The notes under the pieces were generated by a model. That model was not told where the DNA came from and made no database searches. It saw nothing but the letters and a program-made list of their open reading frames with translations. A DNA stretch of 64,000 nucleotides, taken from assembly GCF_014211915.1 (NCBI RefSeq), contig NZ_CP060039.1, positions 558,001 through 622,000 on the forward strand, given 5' to 3'. Shown one piece after another: positions 9,420-17,186 of the stretch. The position numbers and the translations under genes were made by a program. This DNA is from Burkholderia cenocepacia (GTDB lineage Bacteria; Pseudomonadota; Gammaproteobacteria; Burkholderiales; Burkholderiaceae). How positions within the stretch are numbered: the stretch's first letter is position 1; the number at the start of each line of letters is the position of its first letter.

Positions 9420-10410
9420 ATCCACCTTCCTTCATCGAATCGCTCGCGCCGATCATCTTCTGCACGCGCAACGCATATTGACCATTGAAAATTCCGTAGC
9501 CGCATTCCATTACCGGCACGCCATCGACCTTCGCGGTGATCGTGTCCTCGATCTCCAGCGGCAGCACGTCGCCCGCGCGCAGGTTCAGGATCTTCTCGAA
9601 CGTCGACGAGATCTCGGCGAGATTCGCGGTCAGCTCGACTTCCGCGGCCTGCACCTGCTGCGACAGCACGCGCACCCAGCGGCGGTCGACTTCGAGCGCC
9701 TCGCCCTGGATCGGCGAGCTGAGCACGTCGCGGATCGGCTCGATCATCGAGTACGGCATGCAGATGTGCAGCGTGCCGCCCGTCGGCCCGAACTCGATCG
9801 AGAACTGCGTGACGATCACGATCTCGTTCGGCGTCGCGACGTTCGCGAACTGCGTGTGCATCTCCGAGCGCACGAATTCGAACTGCAGCGGCCGCACGCT
9901 CTTCCACGCGGTCGTGTAGTGCTCGAACACGAGGTTCAGCAGCTTGCCGATGATCCGCTGCTCGGTGGCCGTGAAGTCGCGGCCCTCGACGCGCGTGTGA
10001 AAGCGCCCGTCGCCGCCGAACAGGTTGTCGACGACGAAGAACACGAGGTTCGGGTCGAACACGAACAGCGACGTGCCGCGCAGCGGCTTCACGTGCACCA
10101 GGTTCAGGTTGGTCGGGATCGGCAGGTTGCGGGTGAATTCGCTGTACTTCTGCACCTTCACCTGGCTGACGGAAATTTCCGCCGTGCGCCGCATGAAGTT
10201 GAAGATGCCGATCCGCAACAGGCGCGCGAAGCGGTCGTTGATGATCTCGAGGCCGGGCATCCGGCCGCGGACGATTCGCTCCTGCGTCGCGATGTTGTAG
10301 GGGCGGACGCCCGATGTGTCGCGCTGCTCGTCGACTGCATCGGTTTCGCCCGTGACGCCCTTGAGGAGGGCATCGACCTCCTCCTGGGACATGAACTCCT
10401 GGTGACCCAT
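9412..10410 (-). CDS. fliM: Flagellar motor switch protein FliM
   Basis: A 332-residue C-ring protein that binds phospho-CheY. The N-terminus (QEFMSQEEVDALLKGVTGE) holds the conserved CheY-binding and early motif. The middle domain includes RPYNIATQERIVRGRMPGLEIINDRFARLLR, and a C-terminal SpoA domain pairs with FliN. Length and ATG agree with the family. It lies 22 bases after fliL. Confidence 0.97.
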   Translation of the reverse strand: MGHQEFMSQEEVDALLKGVTGETDAVDEQRDTSGVRPYNIATQERIVRGRMPGLEIINDRFARLLRIGIFNFMRRTAEISVSQVKVQKYSEFTRNLPIPTNLNLVHVKPLRGTSLFVFDPNLVFFVVDNLFGGDGRFHTRVEGRDFTATEQRIIGKLLNLVFEHYTTAWKSVRPLQFEFVRSEMHTQFANVATPNEIVIVTQFSIEFGPTGGTLHICMPYSMIEPIRDVLSSPIQGEALEVDRRWVRVLSQQVQAAEVELTANLAEISSTFEKILNLRAGDVLPLEIEDTITAKVDGVPVMECGYGIFNGQYALRVQKMIGASDSMKEGGYE

Positions 10411-10432
10411 ACGCGCTCCTTTCGCGGCCGCG

Positions 10433-10933
10433 TTACTGGACGACGAACTCGGTGAACAGGACGTCGTCGACCTTCGCGCGCTGGTTGCCCGGCTGCGTCG
10501 GCTGTTCGATCAGCTCCCGCAGCTCCGTCGCGAGCGAACGCTTGCCCTCCGGCGTCGCGAGCTCCTCGGGATGCTTGTTCGACAGCGCGAGCAGGATCCG
10601 GCTGCGGATTTCCGGCATCCGCGCGGTCAGTTGCTCCTGCGCCTTCGGATCGGTGAGCTTCAGCGACAGGCCGACGCGCAGGTAGTGCTGCGCGCCGTCG
10701 TCGGACTGCAGGTTCACGGTCAGCGGGTCGAGCGGGAAGAACACCGGCGCGGCAAGCGGCGCCGGCTCGGCGGGCGCGCTCGGATGGCCGACGCCCGCCT
10801 TGTTCAGGAACACGTACATGCCGCCGGCGGCGGCGGCAGCCGCGCCCAGCGCGATGACGGCGATGAGCGCGATGCGCTTGAACTTGCCGGACGAAGCCGG
10901 CTTGTCGGCGGTCGGGGTTGCAGTCGTGGCCAT
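10433..10933 (-). CDS. fliL: Flagellar basal-body associated protein FliL
   Basis: A 166-residue single-pass inner-membrane protein that sits beside the stator ring. A Lys-containing cytoplasmic tip is followed by a membrane span (about 19-42, RIALIAVIALGAAAAAAGGMYVFL). The periplasmic domain holds the family features PLDPLTVNL and a HYLRVGLSLKLTD segment. I chose the ATG at 10933 (MATTATPTA). The ATG at 10966 adds eleven residues with no better ribosome site. It is the first gene of the operon, so the promoter should lie in 10934-11167. Confidence 0.93.
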   Translation of the reverse strand: MATTATPTADKPASSGKFKRIALIAVIALGAAAAAAGGMYVFLNKAGVGHPSAPAEPAPLAAPVFFPLDPLTVNLQSDDGAQHYLRVGLSLKLTDPKAQEQLTARMPEIRSRILLALSNKHPEELATPEGKRSLATELRELIEQPTQPGNQRAKVDDVLFTEFVVQ

Positions 10934-11014
10934 GTGAATGCGTGCGTGATGTCTCGTAGCATGCATTGTTCGGCATCCGGGCCGAGGCCGATGGGCGGAA
11001 AAGAGGGGGAATTG

Positions 11015-11029
11015 CGGCTATCTCAGCCG
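11015..11029. promoter_or_regulatory. Short inverted repeat upstream of fliL
   Basis: CGGCT-5-AGCCG lies about 80 bases before the fliL start, in the region between lrgB and fliL that must hold the flagellar promoter. The regulator is unknown; chance occurrence in GC-rich DNA is possible. Confidence 0.25.
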
Positions 11030-11167
11030 ATGGTCGCCCGGGTGCCGGCGCGATGTCGCGCATGAATGCAGAGGGGGAAACGATCAGGCGGGGGCGCGGC
11101 CGGCGGGAACCGGGCCGTCTGGCGGAAGGCGCGGCAGGGCGGCCAGCGGCGCCCGCCCGCACTTCTG

Positions 11168-11890
11168 TCAGATCGGCAGCAGCGTGAGCAACGGCGCGAT
11201 CAGCACCATCGCGACGCCCGCGATCATCATCGTCAGGCTCGACACGACGCCTTCCTCGTTGCCGATCTCGCGCGCCTTCGCGGTGCCCACGCCGTGGGCG
11301 GCCGCGCCGAACAGCGCGCCCCGCGCGAGCCGCGTGCGCATCGGCACGAGCGCCAGCACGAGCTCGCCGAGCAGCATCCCGCAGATGCCGGTCGCGATCA
11401 CGAACAGGGCGGTGAGATCCTTCGGCGCGTGGATCTTGTCCGACACGGCGAGCGCGAACGGTGTCGACACGGAGCGCGTCATCAGCGAGCGCTGCAGCTC
11501 GGGCGACAGGTGCAGCAGCTTCGCGAGCAGCAGCGACCCGCATACGCCCGCGGCGATCCCGACCGCGACGCCGACCGACAACGACAGCCAGTGGCGGCGG
11601 ATCAGGTCACGATAGTCGTAGATCGGCACCGCGAACGCGATCGTCGCCGGGCCGAGCAGCCACATCAGCCAGCGCGTATCGCGGAAATAGACCGAATACG
11701 GGATGCCGGTCAGCAGCACGAGCAGCACCAGCACGCCCGGCACGAACACCAGCGGCGAGAACAGCAGCGTCTTCTTGTACGCGTAGAGCCGCTTCGACGC
11801 GAAATACAGCACGATCGTCAGCACGAAGCAGCCGACGGAGATCGCGGTATTCACCCGGTCGGCGGGCAGGTTCGATAGCGCGACGAGCAT
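11168..11890 (-). CDS. lrgB: LrgB/CidB family membrane protein
   Basis: A 240-residue polytopic inner-membrane protein with several hydrophobic spans. It has the family segments GVGTAKA and a SVSTPFALAVSD region. Members form pairs with LrgA/CidA holin-like proteins and have been linked to control of murein hydrolase activity, cell lysis or small-molecule (such as pyruvate) transport in other bacteria. The start lies 13 bases after the lrgA stop, so the two genes are probably co-transcribed. Confidence 0.9.
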   Translation of the reverse strand: MLVALSNLPADRVNTAISVGCFVLTIVLYFASKRLYAYKKTLLFSPLVFVPGVLVLLVLLTGIPYSVYFRDTRWLMWLLGPATIAFAVPIYDYRDLIRRHWLSLSVGVAVGIAAGVCGSLLLAKLLHLSPELQRSLMTRSVSTPFALAVSDKIHAPKDLTALFVIATGICGMLLGELVLALVPMRTRLARGALFGAAAHGVGTAKAREIGNEEGVVSSLTMMIAGVAMVLIAPLLTLLPI

Positions 11891-11903
11891 GGCAGGCTCC
11901 CGC

Positions 11904-12377
11904 TCAGTGCGCGACGGCGCTCAGGCGCGCGCGGCGGCGCTCGGCGAACACGCGCTGCGCGGCGAGCCGGCGTTCGAGCTTCGCGGCGAGATCGACCGCG
12001 ACGGCCACCGCGACCATCACGAACGCGGTGCCGGCGAGCATCACCAGCGCGATGCGCCAGCCGTCCTCGCGGAACAGCCCGCCGTACTGCACGGCCGCGA
12101 CGGCGGCCGGCACGAAGAACAGCAGCATGTCGGACAAGAGCCAGTTCGCGCCGTCCTTCACCCATGCCGGGGCGACGCGGCCCGAGAACAGCAGCACGAG
12201 GAGCACCGCGAGGCCGATCACGCCGGACGGAATCGGCAGCCCGACCGTGCGCACGGCCCAGTCGACCGCCATCCACAGCACGCCGAGCGCGGTGGCCTGC
12301 AGCACGATCCGGCCCGTATGCGCGAGGCTGCCCGAAGCGGCGGGGCGGGCGGCGGCAGTGGCGGTCGGCTTGTTCAT
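11904..12377 (-). CDS. lrgA: LrgA/CidA family holin-like membrane protein
   Basis: A 157-residue small membrane protein with about four hydrophobic spans. It contains the family segment LPIPSGVIGLAVLLVLLFSGRVAPAWVKDGANWLLSDMLLFFVPAAVAAV, in which PxPGxxxGxxLL and the 'LLxxMxLLFVPA' motif are recognisable. The ATG at 12377 has GGAG six bases ahead, better than the ATG four codons upstream. It is divergent from a LysR regulator, the arrangement seen for cidR-cidAB. A role in lysis control or metabolite export is inferred from the family. Confidence 0.88.
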   Translation of the reverse strand: MNKPTATAAARPAASGSLAHTGRIVLQATALGVLWMAVDWAVRTVGLPIPSGVIGLAVLLVLLFSGRVAPAWVKDGANWLLSDMLLFFVPAAVAAVQYGGLFREDGWRIALVMLAGTAFVMVAVAVAVDLAAKLERRLAAQRVFAERRRARLSAVAH

Positions 12378-12518
12378 GGCGGGCTCCATACAGATGTTTC
12401 TGTCAATGGAGCAAGTATAGGGTTTCCCCTAACCATAAATAAAATGACTTGTCTCCATACTTGTCATTCCAATTCGGAATTCGCTTGCATTCGGCTGCAC
12501 CAATCTGGGGAGTGATCG
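12378..12518. promoter_or_regulatory. Divergent lrgAB / lysR promoter region
   Basis: This 141-base AT-rich gap holds two inverted repeats. One is TAGGG-4-CCCTA (12418-12431); the other is AATGAC-14-GTCATT (12443-12448 and 12463-12468). The second has the size and spacing of a LysR-type dimer site. A TATACT sequence on the minus strand at about 12414-12419 could be the lrgA -10 element. Confidence 0.5.
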
Positions 12519-13445
12519 ATGGAATTGCGCGCGTTGCGGTACTTCGTCGAGGTGGTTCGTCAGCAGAGCTTCACCGCGGCGGCCGACAGGCTGTTCGTCA
12601 CGCAGCCGACCATCAGCAAGATGGTGAAGGCGCTGGAAGATGAGATCGGTTCGCCGCTGCTGCTGCGCGACGGCCGGCAGATGGTGCTGACCGACGCCGG
12701 GCGGATCGTGTTCCAGCGCGGCCAGGACGTGCTCGCCGCGCAGGCGCAGCTGCAGTCGGAGCTGAACGATCTCGGCACGCTCGGACGCGGCGAGCTGACG
12801 ATCGGCATCCCGCCGCTAGGCGGTTCGCTGTTCACGCCGATCATCGCCGCGTACAAGCAGCGCTACCCGAACATCGAGCTGAAGCTGTTCGAGCAGGGCG
12901 CGCGGATGATCGAGGCCGCGCTGATGTCGGGCGAGCTGGAACTCGGCGGGCTGCTGGAGCCGGTCGATCCGGGCACGTTCGAGCGGCTGCCGATGGTGCG
13001 CGCGCCGCTGTGGCTCGTCGCGCCGCGCGAGTCGCGCTGGGAAGACCACGCGGCCGTGCCGCTCGCGGATCTCGCGCGCGAATCGTTCGTGTTCTATGCG
13101 GAAAGCCTCGCGCTGCACGATGCGGTGCTCGATGCGTGCCGGCAGGCCGGCTTCACGCCGTCGATCGTGAGCCGCAGCGGCCACTGGGATTTCATGGCCG
13201 CGCTCGTGCATGCGGGCGTCGGCATCGCGCTGCTGCCCGAGCCGTATTGCCGGCGGCTCGATGCAAGCCAGTTCACGTGCCGGCCGATCGTCGAGCCGGA
13301 AATCACGTGGGCGATCGCGCTCGGCTGGCTGAAGAAGGGCTACCTGTCGCACGCGGCGCGCGCATGGCTCGACGTCGCGCGGGCGACGCTGCCGCTCGCG
13401 CCGGCCGACGATCTCGCGTTCGGCGGATTGCGGGCGAGGGAGTGA
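12519..13445 (+). CDS. LysR-family regulator divergent from lrgAB
   Basis: A 308-residue LysR-type regulator. The N-terminal winged helix-turn-helix covers about residues 1-60 (RYFVEVVRQQSFTAAADRLFVTQPTISKMVKALEDEIGSPLLLR). An inducer-binding domain follows with LTIGIPPLGGSLFTPIIAAY. The gene is transcribed away from lrgAB, so it is probably their activator, in the manner of CidR. The ATG at 12519 has GGGGAGTGATCG upstream. It ends 26 bases before the convergent toxin gene. Confidence 0.92.
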   Translation: MELRALRYFVEVVRQQSFTAAADRLFVTQPTISKMVKALEDEIGSPLLLRDGRQMVLTDAGRIVFQRGQDVLAAQAQLQSELNDLGTLGRGELTIGIPPLGGSLFTPIIAAYKQRYPNIELKLFEQGARMIEAALMSGELELGGLLEPVDPGTFERLPMVRAPLWLVAPRESRWEDHAAVPLADLARESFVFYAESLALHDAVLDACRQAGFTPSIVSRSGHWDFMAALVHAGVGIALLPEPYCRRLDASQFTCRPIVEPEITWAIALGWLKKGYLSHAARAWLDVARATLPLAPADDLAFGGLRARE

Positions 13446-13471
13446 AGGCCGGGCCGCCGAGCTCGGCGCGG

Positions 13472-13858
13472 TCAGACGTGCAGAATCGGGCCTGGATAGC
13501 GGGCAACGGTGTGATCGTGCGTGAGCAACGTGACACCTTCCGAAATCGCCTGGGCAATCAGCAGCCGGTCGAACGGATCGCGATGCACCGGAGGCAGTTG
13601 CTCGACTGCCAGGACATGGGCGCTCGTGATCGGCAATTCCACGTAGCCGGCGTCGAGCAGATTGCGACGCAGCACGTGCGGCTCGACCTGAAAGTCGGCG
13701 CGATCGAGCCCGCGCTTGATCACGATTTCCCAGAGGCTCGCGACGCTGAACAACAGGGTATGGGCGGGATCCTCGATGAGGGTACGGGCGCGATCCGGCA
13801 ATTCGGTCGCATCCGCCGCTGTCCAAAGAATCAGATGCGTGTCGAGCAACAGTTTCAC
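13472..13858 (-). CDS. PIN-domain toxin (VapC-like ribonuclease)
   Basis: A 128-residue PIN domain protein of the normal VapC length. The acidic active-site residues can be placed: D6 in LLLDTHLILW, E44 in SLWEIVIK, D94/D97 in RDPFDRLLIAQA, and D115 in LLTHDHTVARY. Such enzymes cleave RNA and are neutralised by the upstream antitoxin. Translation starts at GTG 13858, overlapping the antitoxin stop (GTGA), so the two are coupled. It lies between the lysR regulator and the MFS exporter, as a module inserted between unrelated genes. Confidence 0.9.
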   Translation of the reverse strand: MKLLLDTHLILWTAADATELPDRARTLIEDPAHTLLFSVASLWEIVIKRGLDRADFQVEPHVLRRNLLDAGYVELPITSAHVLAVEQLPPVHRDPFDRLLIAQAISEGVTLLTHDHTVARYPGPILHV

Positions 13859-14103
13859 GCGCCGCCCTCGAACAGCTTCCGGATGGCATCGTCACCCATC
13901 GTGTCGAAGTCGTCCGGCACCACGATCTGCCCCTTCATGAAGCCGATCCGCGCCGGCCGCGTCGCCTCGGGCGCATCGATCGGCACGACCTTGACGAGCG
14001 GCTTGCCGGCCTTCGCGATCACGAACGGCTCGCCCGCGTGGACAGCCTCGTCGATCAACCGAGACAGGTTCGTCTTCGCGTCATGCATGTTGTAGGTCTG
14101 CAT
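13855..14103 (-). CDS. Phd/YefM-type antitoxin
   Basis: An 82-residue antitoxin. The N-terminal DNA-binding half reads MQTYNMHDAKTNLSRLIDEAVHAGEPFVIAKAGKPLVKVVPI, with the family's 'AK..LS.L...V..GE...I...G.P.A.L' pattern. The C-terminal part (IGFMKGQIVVPDDFDTM) is the usual toxin-wrapping tail for a PIN partner. A strong ribosome site (GAGAGGATGCC) precedes the ATG. The upstream perfect inverted repeat is the likely autorepression operator. Confidence 0.9.
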   Translation of the reverse strand: MQTYNMHDAKTNLSRLIDEAVHAGEPFVIAKAGKPLVKVVPIDAPEATRPARIGFMKGQIVVPDDFDTMGDDAIRKLFEGGA

Positions 14104-14116
14104 GGCATCCTCTCAA

Positions 14117-14153
14117 ATAAACTAAGTTCAATCAATTATTTAGCTTAGTTTAT
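14117..14153. promoter_or_regulatory. 10-bp inverted repeat, predicted TA operator
   Basis: ATAAACTAAG at 14117-14126 is mirrored perfectly by CTTAGTTTAT at 14144-14153, with a 17-base AT-rich spacer. It starts 13 bases upstream of the antitoxin ATG, where Phd-type repressors bind. The AT richness stands out from the surroundings. Confidence 0.75.
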
Positions 14154-14212
14154 ACCACGAATGGCCGCAAGGCCCGTCGTCGGCTGCGTGCCGGAAAGCG
14201 GCGCCGTTCCCC

Positions 14213-15775
14213 TCAATGCCCCATCGCGGGCCCCGCGCCCTTCTTCGGCTTCGTGATCCACACGAGCGCCGCGAGCGCGATGAACACGCCCGCCGACAGA
14301 TGGAAGAAGTCGTTGGTCGCCATCATGAAGCCCTGCTGCGTGACGAGCTGGTTGAGTTGCGCATTGGCCGTCTGCCCGACGATGCCGAGCTGCGCGAGCG
14401 CACCCTGGTAGTCGGTCGTGTTCTGCGCGTAGACGCTCACCGATTCCGACAGCCGCGCATGATGGTAGATCGCGTCGTTCTCCCAGAACGTCGAGCTGGC
14501 CGCGGTGCCGATCGCGCCGGACAGCGTGCGCAGGAAGTTCGACAGCCCCGACGCGCTCGCGAGCCGCTCGTCGGAGATGCTCGACAGCGTGATCGTCGTC
14601 ATCGGCACGAAGAAGCACGCGACACCGATGCCCTGCACGAGCCGCGGCAGGATCACGTGGTTGAACGGCACGTCGAGCGTAAACGTCGCGTTCCACAGCG
14701 ACACGCCCGCGAACACGATGAACGCGAAGCTCGCGACCATCCGCAGGTCGAGCCGGTGCATGTTGCGGCCGATCAGCGGCGACAGCACCAGCGCAAGCAG
14801 CCCGACCGGCGCGGTCGCGAGGCCGGCCTTGCCCGCCGTGTAGCCCATCACCGTCTGCAACCATAGCGGGAAGATCACGACCGAACCGAAGAACGCCATG
14901 AAGCCGAACGAGATGATCAGCGCGCCGAGCGCGAAGTTGCGGTCCTTGAAGAGCGACAGGTCGACCACCGGTTCCTTCTCGGTCGCCTCCCACACGAGCA
15001 TGAACGCGAGCGACACGACCGCGATCAGCGCGAGCGCGACGATGAAGGTCGAGTTGAACCAGTCGCGGTCCTTGCCGAGGTCGAGCATCATCTGCAGGCA
15101 CGACACGCCGATCACGAGCAGCGCGAGGCCGATCGCGTCGATCCGCTGCTTCGACGTCTTGGTCTCGCGGCCGCGCAGCAGGAAATACGCGCAGGTCGCC
15201 GAGAACACGCCGATCGGCAGGTTGATGTAGAAGATCCACGGCCACGTGTAGTTGTCGCTGATCCAGCCGCCCAGCAGCGGGCCGAAGATCGGCGCGACGA
15301 TCACCGTCATCGCCCAGAGCCCGAGCGCGAGCCCGCGTTTCGCCGGCGGGTAGCTGCGCATCAGGATCGTCTGCGACAGCGGCACCATCGGCCCGGACAC
15401 GAGGCCCTGCAGCAGCCGGAACGCGATCAGCGTCTCGAAGTTGGTCGCGAAGCCGCACAGCGCCGACGCGATCGTGAACGCGAGCACCGACAGCGTGAAG
15501 AGGCGCACCTCGCCGACCCGGCGCGCGAGCCAGCCGGTCAGCGGCACCGCGATCGCGGACGCGACCGAGTACGACGAGATCACCCACGTGCCCTCGCTCG
15601 TCGCGACGCCGAGGCTGCCCGAGATGGTCGGCACCGCGACGTTCGCGATCGACGTGTCGAGCACTTCCATGAAGGTGCCGAGCGCGAGCCCGACGGTCAG
15701 CAGCGCGAGCGCGCCGCCGGTCAGCGGCGCCGGTTCGGCAGCGGGGGAGGGGGCGGATGCCGTGGTGGCGGACAT
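14213..15775 (-). CDS. DHA2-family multidrug exporter (EmrB/QacA type)
   Basis: A 520-residue inner-membrane proton-drug antiporter of the major facilitator superfamily with about 14 membrane spans. Motif C-like and DHA2 features are visible: FMEVLDTSIANVAVPTISGSLG in the first span, GWLARRVGEVRLF after the second, and a GPLLGGWISDNYTWPWIFYINLPIG segment diagnostic of the EmrB branch. It lies 176 bases downstream of marR on the same strand, so it is probably MarR-repressed. EmrB-type exporters usually need an HlyD/EmrA adaptor; none is encoded nearby. Confidence 0.93.
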   Translation of the reverse strand: MSATTASAPSPAAEPAPLTGGALALLTVGLALGTFMEVLDTSIANVAVPTISGSLGVATSEGTWVISSYSVASAIAVPLTGWLARRVGEVRLFTLSVLAFTIASALCGFATNFETLIAFRLLQGLVSGPMVPLSQTILMRSYPPAKRGLALGLWAMTVIVAPIFGPLLGGWISDNYTWPWIFYINLPIGVFSATCAYFLLRGRETKTSKQRIDAIGLALLVIGVSCLQMMLDLGKDRDWFNSTFIVALALIAVVSLAFMLVWEATEKEPVVDLSLFKDRNFALGALIISFGFMAFFGSVVIFPLWLQTVMGYTAGKAGLATAPVGLLALVLSPLIGRNMHRLDLRMVASFAFIVFAGVSLWNATFTLDVPFNHVILPRLVQGIGVACFFVPMTTITLSSISDERLASASGLSNFLRTLSGAIGTAASSTFWENDAIYHHARLSESVSVYAQNTTDYQGALAQLGIVGQTANAQLNQLVTQQGFMMATNDFFHLSAGVFIALAALVWITKPKKGAGPAMGH

Positions 15776-15951
15776 CGGAATCTCCTAGACGCGGCGCGCG
15801 CGACGCGCCGGCACAACGCACGGACACGCGACGCAGCGCGGCCCGGCCGGGTGGAATGAAAAAGGGGAAAAGCGGAGCGGGTGCCTTGTCATCTTCTGCC
15901 CAGACAGAGAAATAAGCGAGTGTTTAATCTAGACATGGGGCTCCGCGCGCG

Positions 15952-16440
15952 TCAGCAGTCGGGTTCGTCGGGCTTCGGGCAGCTGCTCGAACCGGGCCCG
16001 TTGGCGATGAAGCGTTGCAGCAGGCCGGTGAGCGTCGCGAGTTCGTCGGCCGAGAAGCCTTCGAGCTGCGCGTTGAGCACGGTCGCGACCAGCGACGGCA
16101 GCGCGCGGGCGGCTTCGATGCCGCGCTCGGTCAGCGTCAGCTCGATCATCCGGCGGTCCTGCTCGCTGCGCGCCCGTGCGATCAGCCCCTTGCGTTCGAG
16201 CCGGTCGAGCATGCGCGTCATCGAGCCGCTGTCGTACGACATCTTGCGCGACAGTTCGAACGGCGTGCGCGCGTAGCCGCGCGACAGCAGCAGGATCACG
16301 CCGATCTGCTGCGCGGTGAGGTCGAACGGCTCGAGCGCGCGATCCATCCGCTCGACGAGCGCCTGCTTCGCCTTCGACAGGTAATAGCCGAGGCTCGTTT
16401 CCAGCGCGATGTTCTCGGGATCGTAGAGGCCGCCGGTCAT
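15952..16440 (-). CDS. MarR-family repressor
   Basis: A 162-residue winged-helix regulator. The DNA-binding part includes LTAQQIGVILLLSRGYARTPFELSRKMSYDSGSMTRMLDRLERKGLIARARSEQDRRMIELTLTERG, a canonical MarR domain with the DRR wing motif. It is transcribed toward the DHA2 exporter and is the probable ligand-responsive repressor of that gene. It is preceded by a good sigma-70 promoter that overlaps repeated AGTCAA elements, which fits autoregulation. Confidence 0.93.
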   Translation of the reverse strand: MTGGLYDPENIALETSLGYYLSKAKQALVERMDRALEPFDLTAQQIGVILLLSRGYARTPFELSRKMSYDSGSMTRMLDRLERKGLIARARSEQDRRMIELTLTERGIEAARALPSLVATVLNAQLEGFSADELATLTGLLQRFIANGPGSSSCPKPDEPDC

Positions 16441-16486
16441 ACGATTGCGCGCGCAGCAATAGTGCGTTTCGGGTTAAAACGCGCCC

Positions 16487-16530
16487 AGTATCTTGAAAAA
16501 TGATTGCTTAGTCAATATTATTTGAGTCAA
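16487..16530 (-). promoter_or_regulatory. marR promoter with repeated TTGACT elements
   Basis: On the minus strand, TTGACT (16510-16515) and GATACT (16487-16492) are separated by 17 bases, giving a good -35/-10 pair about 47 bases before the marR start. A second TTGACT lies at 16525-16530, within TTGAGTCAA (16522-16530). This repeated element is a likely MarR operator that would also cover the plus-strand side. Confidence 0.6.
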
Positions 16531-16614
16531 CCAGTTACGACGTGCATGTTGCACTGCCGGAGACTATGTTCTGACCGATTGGCCCGCGCTGCCGGGCACC
16601 CGAGGATGTTCGCG

Positions 16615-16902
16615 ATGCTGTTCCTGAAAAATGCCGCCGGCGCGCTGCGCCGCAACCTGACCGATACCGCTCATCATGTGTTCTCCGGCCCGCACCGCGG
16701 CTGGAAGATCGCGCTGTACGTGACGATGCTGGTCGTGCCTGGCGGCTCGCTCGCGGCGCTCGGGTTCGCATGGTTCGATCATCGCCGGCAGCGCAACGCG
16801 AAAAATGCCGCCCGCCGCACGAGCCAGCCGGCCGCGACGGAGCCGTCGACATGGCGGGCCGCCGCCGCCGAACCCGTCCCGGTGCCCGTGCGCTGCCACT
16901 GA
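16615..16902 (+). CDS. Small single-pass membrane protein, unknown function
   Basis: About 95 residues. A basic N-terminal region (LKNAAGALRRNLTDTAHHVF) precedes one strong membrane span (about 26-48, GWKIALYVTMLVVPGGSLAALGFAWF), then a basic, Pro/Ala-rich cytoplasmic tail. I chose ATG 16615, which has GAGG nine bases upstream; ATG 16606 is possible. It lies between marR and the outer-membrane factor, both of which belong to efflux, but no motif links it to them. I do not recognise a family. Confidence 0.5.
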   Translation: MLFLKNAAGALRRNLTDTAHHVFSGPHRGWKIALYVTMLVVPGGSLAALGFAWFDHRRQRNAKNAARRTSQPAATEPSTWRAAAAEPVPVPVRCH

Positions 16903-17186
16903 CGCCGCCGCACTCCCGCCGCTCTCCGCACGATCCCGCCTGATCGCCGGCCGCGTCACGCGCGGCCGGTGCCGTACGCCGATTCGCCCGCCCGTTTTCC
17001 CGCAAGCTGGCCGTAATGGCCGGTAAACCTGCCGGCCGCGCCGGTAACACATTCCGGCTGCCGCGCACCGTACCCTTAGGGCTGCGCAGCTTTCCCGCCG
17101 TCAGTTACCATTTGTCCGCCAGCGGCATGACGACCGCATCGCGCGGCGCCGCTCGCCGGCCGTCACGCCCAGACAGGAAAACCACC

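Noticed and set aside
12395..12400. TTGACA-like -35 sequence on the minus strand near the lrgA start
   Set aside because: It is too close to the lrgA start to leave space for a -10 element and a leader.
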